NCBI RefSeq assembly: GCF_041438805.1
Contig: NZ_CP109190.1
Span: forward strand, 2,790,001-2,854,000
Length of the DNA: 64,000 nt
Direction: 5' to 3'
From: Streptomyces sp. NBC_01707
Lineage (GTDB): Bacteria; Actinomycetota; Actinomycetes; Streptomycetales; Streptomycetaceae
Each line of letters begins with the position of its first letter. Position 1 is the stretch's first letter. Positions 1-7,259 of this stretch are shown here, piece by piece. Below the pieces are notes generated by a model. The model was not told the DNA's origin, ran no database searches, and saw only the letters and a list, made by a program, of their open reading frames with translations. The translations under genes and the position numbers were made by a program.

Positions 1-1
1 C

Positions 2-190
2 CAGTACGGCGGCGCCATCGCGTACGGTCACCCGCTGGCCTCGTCGGGTGTGCGTCTGATGACGCAGCTGGCCCGTCAGTTCGAGGAGCAGCCGCAGGTG
101 CGCTACGGCCTGACCACCATGTGCGTCGGCTTCGGCATGGGCGCGACGGTCATCTGGGAGAACCCGAACTTCGACGGAGGCAACGCGTGA
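2..190 (+). CDS. fadA: Acetyl-CoA acetyltransferase (thiolase), C-terminal end only
   Basis: Only the last 62 codons lie in the window; the frame is open from base 2 to TGA at 188-190. The visible peptide contains GGAIAYGHPLASSGVR, the conserved thiolase block carrying the catalytic His, and CVGFGMGATVIWE, which matches the C-terminal C-x-G block whose Cys acts as the general base. Thiolase carries out the last step of beta-oxidation, cleaving 3-ketoacyl-CoA to acetyl-CoA and a shortened acyl-CoA. The next gene is the FadB-type multifunctional protein on the same strand, 73 bases on, so this is the FadA partner of a fadAB operon. The chain length and the nucleophilic Cys are outside the window. 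Confidence 0.93.
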   Translation, partial: QYGGAIAYGHPLASSGVRLMTQLARQFEEQPQVRYGLTTMCVGFGMGATVIWENPNFDGGNA

Positions 191-263
191 GCGAGCGCAG
201 CGAGCGAACAGAGATGGGCTGCAGCCTGAGCGAATGCTGGGCCGAGCGAAGCGAGGGTCAGGC
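191..263 (+). repeat. GCGAGCG-rich spacer between fadA and fadB
   Basis: The 73-base spacer is built of imperfect repeats of the type GAGCGAGCGCAGCGAGCGAA and GAGCGAAGCGAGG. Such purine-rich GCGAGCG spacers are common between Streptomyces genes. The fadB frame is open through its 3' half, which creates a false upstream start at 234. Confidence 0.5.
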
Positions 264-2393
264 ATGAGCTCCACCACTGAGCTTCTGAAGGGCGCAGCCG
301 AGCTGTTCCCGGGCGAGGTCGTCACGCAGGCGCACGTACGCCACCTCGACCTGCCGGCGGGCGCGGGCAGGTTCGCCCTCATCACGCTGGACAACGGCCT
401 GGACCACACCAAGCCGACCACCTTCGGACCGCAGTCGCTGGCAAACCTGAACGCCGCCATCGACCAGGTCGAGAAGGAGGCCGCCGAGGGCGCGATCGCC
501 GGTATCGGCATCACCGGCAAGCCGTTCATCTTCGCCGTCGGCGCCGACCTCAAGGGCGTCGAGCTGCTGAAGAAGCACGACGACGCGCTCGCCATCGGCA
601 AGGGCGGCCACGACGTCTTCCGGCGCCTCTCCGGCCTCGCGGTCCCGACGTTCGCGTACTACAACGGCGCGGCGATGGGCGGCGGTGTCGAGGTCGGTCT
701 GCACTGCTCGTACCGCACCGTCTCCAAGGCACTGCCCGCGTTCTCGCTGCCCGAGGTCTTCCTCGGTCTGGTCCCGGGCTGGGGCGGCTGCGCCCTGCTG
801 CCGAACCTGATCGGCGCCGACCGCGCGGTCTCGGTGATCATCGAGAACTCGCTGAACCAGAACCGTCAGCTCAAGGGCAAGCAGGTCTTCGAGCTCGGGA
901 TCGCCGATGCCCTCTTCGAAGGCGCCGACTTCCTGGAGCAGTCGCTGATCTGGACCGCCGACGTGCTGAACGGCACGGTCACGGTGGAGCGCCCCGACGT
1001 CGACCGCGGTGACGCCTGGGACCAGGCCGTCGCCCGTGGCAAGGCCATCGCCGACTCCAAGGTGCACGGCGCCGCCCCGGCCGCGTACCGCGCGCTGGAG
1101 ATCATCGCCGCGGCGAAGGACGGCGACCTGAGCGCCGGTTTCGACGCCGAGGACCAGGCCCTCGCGGACCTGATCATGGGCGGCGAGCTGCGCTCCGGGA
1201 TCTACGCCTTCAACCTGGTCCAGAAGCGCGCCAAGCGCCCGGCCGGTGCCCCGGACAAGAGCCTGGCCCGCCCGGTCACCAAGGTCGGCGTCGTCGGCGC
1301 CGGTCTGATGGCCTCGCAGCTGGCGCTGCTCTTCCTGCGCCGCCTGGAGGTGCCGGTCGTCCTGACCGACATCGACCAGGAGCGCGTCGACAAGGGCGTG
1401 GGCTACGTCCACGCCGAGATCGAGAAGCTGCTGGGCAAGGGCCGGATCAACCAGGACAAGGCCAACCGCCTCAAGGCTCTGGTCTCCGGTGTGCTGGACA
1501 AGGCCGAGGGCTTCTCCGACGCCGACTTCATCATCGAGGCCGTCTTCGAGGAGATCGGCGTCAAGCAGCAGGTGTTCGCGGAGGTCGAGGCGGTCGCCCC
1601 GGCGCACGCGATCCTCGCCACCAACACCTCGTCCCTCTCGGTCACCGAGATGGCGTCGAAGCTGCAGCACCCCGAGCGGGTCGTCGGCTTCCACTTCTTC
1701 AACCCGGTCGCGATCCTCCCGCTGCTGGAGATCGTGCGCGGCGAGAAGACCGACGACGCCTCGCTGGCCACGGCGTTCGGCGTGGCGCGGAAGCTGAAGA
1801 AGACCGCGGTGCTGGTGAAGGACGCCCCGGCGTTCGTCGTCAACCGCATCCTCACCCGCTTCATGGGCGAGATCCAGAACGTCATCGACGAGGGCACCCC
1901 GGTCGAGGTCGCCGAGAAGGCCATCGAGCCCCTCGGTCTGCCGATGTCCCCGCTGGTCCTCCTCGAGCTGGTCGGCCCGGCCATCGGCCTGCATGTCTCC
2001 GAGACCCTGAACCGCGCCTTCCCGGAGCGTTTCACCGTCTCCGAGAACCTCGCGGCGGTCGTCAAGGCCGGCAAGCGCGGCTTCTACGTGTACGACTCCG
2101 GCAAGCCGGAGCTCGACCCGGAGGTCGCGGCTCTCCTCAAGCAGGGCGACGTCGTCCTGTCCGAGGAGCAGGTCCGCGACCGCGTCCTGGACGCGGTGGC
2201 GCAGGAGATCGGTCTGATGCTGGACGAGGGCGTCGTCGCCGAGGCCCAGGACATCGACCTCTGCCTGATCACCGGTGCGGGCTGGCCCTTCCACCTGGGC
2301 GGCATCACGCCGTACCTGGACCGTGAGGGCGTCTCGGAGCGGGTCAACGGCAAGAAGTTCCTGGCGCAGGGCGTGGCGAGCGTTCCGGCGTAA
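264..2393 (+). CDS. fadB: Multifunctional fatty acid oxidation protein: enoyl-CoA hydratase / 3-hydroxyacyl-CoA dehydrogenase
   Basis: This 709-residue protein performs the hydratase and NAD-dependent 3-hydroxyacyl-CoA dehydrogenase steps of beta-oxidation. The N-terminal third is a crotonase domain with the oxyanion-hole stretch IFAVGADLKG and the AMGGGVEVGLHC block. From about residue 335 a Rossmann domain begins (VGVVGAGLMASQLALLF). The dehydrogenase signature ATNTSSLSVTEMA and HFFNPV follows, and there is a C-terminal 3HCDH helical domain. The ATG at 264 is chosen because it begins the typical MSSTTELL sequence; the upstream ATG at 234 reads through the repeat spacer. Length matches FadB/FadJ proteins (about 710). 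A strong bidirectional hairpin follows the stop. Confidence 0.95.
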   Translation: MSSTTELLKGAAELFPGEVVTQAHVRHLDLPAGAGRFALITLDNGLDHTKPTTFGPQSLANLNAAIDQVEKEAAEGAIAGIGITGKPFIFAVGADLKGVELLKKHDDALAIGKGGHDVFRRLSGLAVPTFAYYNGAAMGGGVEVGLHCSYRTVSKALPAFSLPEVFLGLVPGWGGCALLPNLIGADRAVSVIIENSLNQNRQLKGKQVFELGIADALFEGADFLEQSLIWTADVLNGTVTVERPDVDRGDAWDQAVARGKAIADSKVHGAAPAAYRALEIIAAAKDGDLSAGFDAEDQALADLIMGGELRSGIYAFNLVQKRAKRPAGAPDKSLARPVTKVGVVGAGLMASQLALLFLRRLEVPVVLTDIDQERVDKGVGYVHAEIEKLLGKGRINQDKANRLKALVSGVLDKAEGFSDADFIIEAVFEEIGVKQQVFAEVEAVAPAHAILATNTSSLSVTEMASKLQHPERVVGFHFFNPVAILPLLEIVRGEKTDDASLATAFGVARKLKKTAVLVKDAPAFVVNRILTRFMGEIQNVIDEGTPVEVAEKAIEPLGLPMSPLVLLELVGPAIGLHVSETLNRAFPERFTVSENLAAVVKAGKRGFYVYDSGKPELDPEVAALLKQGDVVLSEEQVRDRVLDAVAQEIGLMLDEGVVAEAQDIDLCLITGAGWPFHLGGITPYLDREGVSERVNGKKFLAQGVASVPA

Positions 2394-2416
2394 CGACCGG
2401 TCGAGAACGACGACAG

Positions 2417-2448
2417 CGGGCCGTACGGAGATCTCTCCGTACGGCCCG
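2417..2448. terminator. Bidirectional terminator between fadB and the phosphodiester glycosidase gene
   Basis: Near-perfect inverted repeat: GGGCCGTACGGAGA pairs with TCTCCGTACGGCCC around a two-base centre, and flanking ACGAC/GTCGT extend the stem. It sits 24 bases after the fadB stop and 20 bases from the stop of the convergent gene, so it can serve both. Confidence 0.85.
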
Positions 2449-2468
2449 TTCGTCGTGCGGCGCGATGC

Positions 2469-3785
2469 TCAGCGGCCCTTTCGGGGGACGACCGCGATGG
2501 CGTTGGACACCTTCCGCTGACGCCGGTCGTCGGTACGGCCCGGGTCCGAAGGACTGTTGCGCACCCGGTCCCGGACCACCATCGTGCTCGAGCCGCCCCC
2601 GTCGAGATTCATCGCGTCGACCGCGCCGAGGGAAAGCAGCACCCCCGCTGCCTCCGGCAGGGTCACACCCTCGCTGACGCCCGGCCTTCGCCCGTCGAAC
2701 ACGACGAGCAGCAGCGTGCCATCCGCACGGACTCCGGCGACCGTGCGGGGTGCGCGGCTGCGCACAGCCCCTTCGGAGACGCCGTTTGCTGCGGCATTGA
2801 TCCAGGCACGGCCGGATCGGACCAGCGCCGGGCCGGCCCCGAAGACTGACGCCCCGTCCCCGCGGACCCGTACTCCGTGCACATCGGTCAGCACGGACGA
2901 CATGGTGAGAGTCCGCCCCGGCCGTGCGTGCGCGCGCAGCCAGTCGGCCCCTGAGCCGGTGCCCACGAGCGTCCGTCCGCCATCCGGCACGGCGCCCCCC
3001 GCGGGGCTGCGTACGTCGGTCACCGTCGACCGCGCGTCGAGGATCACCTCGACGCCGCCCGGGCCCGCGTACGGTGTCGTCGTCCCCCACCCCGCGGTGA
3101 ATTCGACGATCTCGTCGGGGTCCTCGCAGATCCGCCCCGGGAGCGATGCCGTTGTCGGCGCGCCGGTGTCGGTAAGCCGGTCGCCACCCACTCCCCCACA
3201 GCCGACGATCCGACCCGGAACCCGGTCGATACCGTCCACGACGGCGCGTGCGCCGTCGGAGGAGGCGACCCGGGTGGCGGAGCGCAGCTCGGTGATGCGG
3301 GGACGTCCTCCGGCGCCCGGAAGGATCAGCGCGGTGCGGCCGCCCGTGGCCTCGCTCAACAGGGTGCCGCGGGATACGTAGAGGCCGAGAGGATCGCCCT
3401 TGTAGCGCTCGGCGTCCGAGTCGAAGAACGTGCCGTTGACAGCCGCGACCGCACCCGCTCGGCGTGCGAGGTCGCGGACGGTGTCGGTCGACGCGACCGA
3501 GCCGCCGTGCACCGCCTCAAGGTCCACGGGTGCGCTCCGAGCCACCGTCAGCACACTCGTCCGTACCGGACTTCCGTCTTTCAGCGTCCGGATGGCCTGG
3601 GTGAACGAGACGCCGTCGGGCAGGGGTTGGGTGGACGGGGCCGTGGCGGACGGGGACGGGGTATGCGCGGGTACGTCTCCGTCCCGGTCACTGCTTTCCG
3701 CATCGGAGCCCGACTGGACGCTGCATGCGACCAGCAGTGACGCGATAGCCAGTGCCGCGGCTCGTACGGACCACCGTCCGTTCAT
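2469..3785 (-). CDS. Phosphodiester glycosidase family lipoprotein (NAGPA-like)
   Basis: The 438-residue product starts with a short basic N-terminus and a hydrophobic stretch ending in LLVACS, a lipobox whose Cys is near residue 21, so it is predicted to be an exported lipoprotein. The rest matches the NAGPA/DUF2233 fold: VNGTFFD near the start of the domain, and near the C-terminus AMNLDGGGSSTMVV followed by RKVSNAIAVVP, the hallmark block of N-acetylglucosamine-1-phosphodiester alpha-N-acetylglucosaminidase-like proteins. Family members cleave sugar-phosphodiester bonds, and some bacterial ones act on teichoic acids. Its position next to a wall-glycopolymer cluster fits such a role, but the substrate is inferred. 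It is divergent from the Asp2-like gene at 4021. Confidence 0.85.
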   Translation of the reverse strand: MNGRWSVRAAALAIASLLVACSVQSGSDAESSDRDGDVPAHTPSPSATAPSTQPLPDGVSFTQAIRTLKDGSPVRTSVLTVARSAPVDLEAVHGGSVASTDTVRDLARRAGAVAAVNGTFFDSDAERYKGDPLGLYVSRGTLLSEATGGRTALILPGAGGRPRITELRSATRVASSDGARAVVDGIDRVPGRIVGCGGVGGDRLTDTGAPTTASLPGRICEDPDEIVEFTAGWGTTTPYAGPGGVEVILDARSTVTDVRSPAGGAVPDGGRTLVGTGSGADWLRAHARPGRTLTMSSVLTDVHGVRVRGDGASVFGAGPALVRSGRAWINAAANGVSEGAVRSRAPRTVAGVRADGTLLLVVFDGRRPGVSEGVTLPEAAGVLLSLGAVDAMNLDGGGSSTMVVRDRVRNSPSDPGRTDDRRQRKVSNAIAVVPRKGR

Positions 3786-4020
3786 GACGCCCCCTCGGTT
3801 CCGGGCAGCGAGCGGGGCCGGGTCCCTGCGTGTGCGCGGCGATTCACCGTAAGAAATCTTCGTTATGACGGTGCGGATGTTATCAACCGGCGCATCGACA
3901 GAGCAGCGCCGACCGACTTGAATTCAGGGTCGACTGAGACAGCGGTGGACGGATACACTCGAACACACTTCCGCGGGAAGCCGTGTCCGGAATCACATCA
4001 GAGCAGGCAAGAGTATCTCG
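3786..4020. promoter_or_regulatory. Divergent intergenic region with candidate promoter for the Asp2-like gene
   Basis: These 235 bases separate divergent genes and are more AT-rich than their surroundings. On the plus strand GGATACACT at about 3950-3958 looks like a minus-10 element 60-70 bases upstream of the start at 4021. No clear operator was recognised. Confidence 0.35.
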
Positions 4021-5709
4021 ATGACCACAGCACTACCTCCTCTCGTGCCGAATCTTGCTGCAATCGACCGACGGAGCGTGGTGACATCCACGGACACTTC
4101 GGGCCCGTTCCCCGTGGAGTACCGCTTTCGCCCGGCAGAGGGTGACGCGCGCCATTTGATCGTCATTTTTTCGGGCTTCGCGGCGCCCAACGGCTATCAC
4201 TTCGCCGGAAAATCACTCAACGATCTGCGCGCCAACATCCTCTGGATCCGTGACGACTTCGACGGGCACTACAGCTACTACCTGTGCCGGGACATGAATT
4301 TCGGAATCGAGAGTTCGGTCGCCGGACTGATCGAGAGAACAATGTCGGGGCTCGGCCTGACACACGAACAAGTCAGCCTGCTGGGTGTATCGAAGGGCGG
4401 AAGTGCGGCCCTCTATTTCGGGTTGAAGTACGGGTACAGAAACATTGTCACGGTCGTGCCTCAGTTCCTCATCGGGGACTACGTGTACGACCGTGCGGAA
4501 ACGGGTCGTTACATGCTCGGCGACATGATGCCGGAGCAGAATGTCGACTCGCTGAACAGTGCCGTCCCCAGCCTGCTCAACGCGTACGGCGGACAGGGGC
4601 ACAACATCTACCTGTTCACTTCCGAGGCGGACGAACAGTACGAGAAGGAGATCAATCCACATCTCCAGCTGTTCTGGGGCTGCGCCAACTTCAATTTCAT
4701 TCGCACGAATTCATCGATGGTGCGCCAACACGGGGAGGTGTCGGGATACAACCTGCCGCTCGTCACCGGCGTCCTGGCTGCACTCACCGAGGGAGCAGAG
4801 CCGCGACTCGGGTTTCTGGAGAACGGGAATCCACAGGTCAACGAGGTGGAACGGAGTGGCTACCTGGCGGAGCTACGCAAGTCGGACCAGTTGATCGCAG
4901 TGCTCAACAAGCAGGACATCCGCGGCGCAGGACTCCTTGTGTCCGGGCACGCCTTCATCGCCGGGGAATCTCCGTACCCACAAGGATTCATGACGAAGAG
5001 CCTGATCGCGGAGGGCACCGGCGGCCGCCATTGGGAGTTCCCGCTGAAGATCACCGAGGCCAAACATCTTTACAGCCTCTACTTCGATCGATTTGCCTGC
5101 GACTATCCGAACGGTGGATTCGAACCGGAGAATCCCTCGGGCATTCTGGTGAATGAGCTCCCGGCCGGCTCTTATGAACTCTCGGTACGAGTGACCAGCC
5201 CCACCGACGGAATAGACCGGCGCACTCCCCTGGCGGCGCGCCGCCCCTTCGATCTGCGACGGCCTTTCGGTGGGACGGAGATATCGCTCATCGGTGACAC
5301 AAAAAGGGTGCGACTGTTTCGGCGCCCCATCCTTGGCCAGCACTCCCAGGAGACGGCTTTCTCTCTGGAGAACACCTGGCTCAAGGAGCGCACATTCCAT
5401 GTCGAGGGGACGTTCTTCATCCATGGAATTGAAGCGGCAGAACACGGTCACGCGAACTACTACCTGGTATTGCGCAGCGAGCGGGCCATCTATTCGTTCC
5501 GGCTTGGCATGTCACGCAAGCCGGCGGCTGTACGCGGACACATCCGGCGCGGCGATTTCGGAAACTATGACTTCGCCTACTTCGCCACATCGGGATACAA
5601 GGGCATCACGCTGAAGAATGCGGCACCGGGCGATTACGAGGTGTATATCTCCATGAGTACCGGAGGTTCCCTCTTCTCCGCGCCCGCCGGGCACGTGACG
5701 CTGAACTGA
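4021..5709 (+). CDS. Asp2-like alpha/beta-hydrolase with C-terminal beta-rich region
   Basis: The first 250 or so of 562 residues look like an alpha/beta hydrolase related to the accessory Sec protein Asp2. A strand HLIVIFSGFAAPNGYHF is followed by a nucleophile elbow LLGVSKGGSAALYFG in which Ser124 would be the nucleophile. The remainder (about 280-562) is beta-rich with no family I recognise. In streptococci Asp2 is an O-acetyltransferase acting on sugars of exported glycoproteins; here there is no accessory Sec locus, so acylation of a surface glycan is only an inference. There is no signal peptide. Codon usage is less GC-biased than in neighbours, suggesting acquisition. It converges on the Ig-like gene and shares its hairpin terminator. 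Confidence 0.7.
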   Translation: MTTALPPLVPNLAAIDRRSVVTSTDTSGPFPVEYRFRPAEGDARHLIVIFSGFAAPNGYHFAGKSLNDLRANILWIRDDFDGHYSYYLCRDMNFGIESSVAGLIERTMSGLGLTHEQVSLLGVSKGGSAALYFGLKYGYRNIVTVVPQFLIGDYVYDRAETGRYMLGDMMPEQNVDSLNSAVPSLLNAYGGQGHNIYLFTSEADEQYEKEINPHLQLFWGCANFNFIRTNSSMVRQHGEVSGYNLPLVTGVLAALTEGAEPRLGFLENGNPQVNEVERSGYLAELRKSDQLIAVLNKQDIRGAGLLVSGHAFIAGESPYPQGFMTKSLIAEGTGGRHWEFPLKITEAKHLYSLYFDRFACDYPNGGFEPENPSGILVNELPAGSYELSVRVTSPTDGIDRRTPLAARRPFDLRRPFGGTEISLIGDTKRVRLFRRPILGQHSQETAFSLENTWLKERTFHVEGTFFIHGIEAAEHGHANYYLVLRSERAIYSFRLGMSRKPAAVRGHIRRGDFGNYDFAYFATSGYKGITLKNAAPGDYEVYISMSTGGSLFSAPAGHVTLN

Positions 5710-5721
5710 ACGGAAAATTAG

Positions 5722-5749
5722 AGCCGTTCAGCTTCACGGCTGAACGGCT
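5722..5749. terminator. Bidirectional hairpin terminator
   Basis: AGCCGTTCAGC pairs perfectly with GCTGAACGGCT around a six-base loop. It lies 13 bases after the Asp2-like stop and overlaps the last codons and stop (5734-5736) of the convergent minus-strand gene. Confidence 0.8.
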
Positions 5750-6462
5750 ACAGCCCCGGGTGACACTCCGAAGTCCCCGATATGCACTGTCACTTCCGAC
5801 CACACCCGGTGGCCTCGGTCGTCCTCGTAGCACAATTCGAACCGGTCGTATCCCAGGTGCTCCGGGTCGGCCTCGTAGGTGACGCCCCCGTCGGCGCGAC
5901 AGGTCAGCAGTCCGTGGCCGGCGATGCCGACACCGATGAAGCGCAGGCCAACTGCCGGACTGTGGCCGGCCGGCAGCATCGCACGGCCACCCTGCCGCAG
6001 CGCCATGTGCTGGCCGGGCAACCAGTGACGGCGTACCCGGAACCCGATGTCCGAGACCGCTGTCGAGGGTATGAGCTTGTCGCCCTGGGCCGTCATCAGG
6101 CCGATGATCACCCGCGGCAGCAGGACCGCCCCCTCGGCCGCGTCCTCATTGATACGGATCCGGCAGTTCACGGTGCGCGGGTCGGTGCCACTCGCGTACG
6201 TGGCGTACCGCCCGTTCGTAAGATGGCTCAGGCCCTGGTGGCGGACCATCGTTGCGTGGTCGCCCAACATGTCGTCGAGCAGATAGCCGTAGGTGCGGTA
6301 CGCGCCACCGACCGGCAGGACGGACAGGGCGAGGCCGATCTCCTGGCCGGGGGCGACCGGCAGAGCCGGGTCGACATCGGCGAACAGTTCGAGAGTGCCT
6401 CCGACATGCGGCATCCGAGGATGCGTCACCCAGGCACGAGCGAGCGGGTACCAGTCGTTCAC
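5734..6462 (-). CDS. Hypothetical protein with a C-terminal Ig/cadherin-like repeat
   Basis: The protein has 242 residues, no signal peptide and no membrane segment. The N-terminal two thirds look like a beta-rich fold I do not recognise. The last 50 residues (GLLTCRADGGVTYEADPEHL, then GYDRFELCYEDDRG and VTVHIGD) follow the pattern of bacterial Ig/cadherin-like repeats (G-x-dG-x-YxP ... G-x-D-x-F-x-Y-x-D-x-x-G). The start is a GTG overlapping the stop of the SGNH gene by four bases (GTGA), so it is translationally coupled as the last gene of the glycopolymer operon. It could bind a glycan or partner protein; the function is unknown. Confidence 0.7.
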   Translation of the reverse strand: MNDWYPLARAWVTHPRMPHVGGTLELFADVDPALPVAPGQEIGLALSVLPVGGAYRTYGYLLDDMLGDHATMVRHQGLSHLTNGRYATYASGTDPRTVNCRIRINEDAAEGAVLLPRVIIGLMTAQGDKLIPSTAVSDIGFRVRRHWLPGQHMALRQGGRAMLPAGHSPAVGLRFIGVGIAGHGLLTCRADGGVTYEADPEHLGYDRFELCYEDDRGHRVWSEVTVHIGDFGVSPGAVAVQP

Positions 6463-7256
6463 AGCAACGCCTCACTCATCTCTGCGGATGCGACGCGACC
6501 GCCCACCCGGGATTTGGTCAACTTCTCGAAGACGTCGTCGTCGAGGAACTCCACGACCGACTCAGGGATCTTCGCTTCCAGGTTCCTGAAGTGGTTGGGG
6601 GTCAGTACGCCATTGGCACACATCTCGCTCGCCACGAACCGGGCGCACTCCATGGCACCGTGACCACGGAGATGGGTGTTGTCGGCGATGCCTTCGGGGA
6701 AGTTGGGTTCCTCGCCAGGTTCCGTGTACAGGAACAGCTGCTTGGTCCCCTCTGCACCCGCCTGGCGCCACCAGTTGACGCTCCACTCGTTGAGATCGAT
6801 GAGTGGTACGGACATGCCCGCGGCGAGTTCACGCATGGCGGTCGGGTAGAGCCCGAGCGGACGCCGCATGTTCCCGTGGTCGTCGAAGACCCGGCGTTCG
6901 TGGCTGGTCACCAGCACCGGATGCGCCCCTCGCGCCCGGGCGCCCAGCACATACTTGCGCAGGTACCACTGGTAGTCGCCGAACGGCTCCGTGAAGCGTC
7001 CGTCACCGGGCTTCATGTCGATCAGTCCGAACGAGACCAGCAGAAGATCACCGGGGGCGATGTTCTCCAGAATCCAGTCGAGGCGACCGCGTTCCACGAA
7101 GCTGCGCGAGCTCGCACCCGCGCGGGCGGCGTTCACCACCTCGGCGTTCTGGATGAAGATCTGGAGCACCTGGCCCCAGCCGGTCATCGGCGCCATGCTG
7201 CGCGGGCGGCTGGTCACACTGGAGTCGCCCGCCAGAAAGACCCTCACATGCCGCAT
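6459..7256 (-). CDS. SGNH/GDSL-family hydrolase-like protein with altered block III
   Basis: The 265-residue protein resembles rhamnogalacturonan-acetylesterase-type SGNH hydrolases. Block I is FLAGDSSVT with Ser12 as nucleophile, the block II glycine lies in ARAGASSRSF, and block V is ADNTHLRGHG with Asp192 and His195. The block III motif, normally F-G-H-N-D, reads FGLID (residues 76-80), so the oxyanion-hole Asn is Ile79. There is no signal peptide, so it would act in the cytoplasm, perhaps as a carbohydrate O-acetyl esterase or transferase on a glycopolymer precursor. It starts three bases after the stop of the large glycosyltransferase gene and overlaps the next gene by four bases. The substitution may mean altered or lost activity. 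Confidence 0.8.
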   Translation of the reverse strand: MRHVRVFLAGDSSVTSRPRSMAPMTGWGQVLQIFIQNAEVVNAARAGASSRSFVERGRLDWILENIAPGDLLLVSFGLIDMKPGDGRFTEPFGDYQWYLRKYVLGARARGAHPVLVTSHERRVFDDHGNMRRPLGLYPTAMRELAAGMSVPLIDLNEWSVNWWRQAGAEGTKQLFLYTEPGEEPNFPEGIADNTHLRGHGAMECARFVASEMCANGVLTPNHFRNLEAKIPESVVEFLDDDVFEKLTKSRVGGRVASAEMSEALL

Positions 7257-7259
7257 GCT

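Noticed and set aside
5734..7256. Accessory Sec (Asp) export system suggested by the Asp2-like gene
   Set aside because: No SecA2, SecY2, Asp1 or Asp3 homologue and no serine-rich repeat protein lies in the window, so only the hydrolase relationship is kept.
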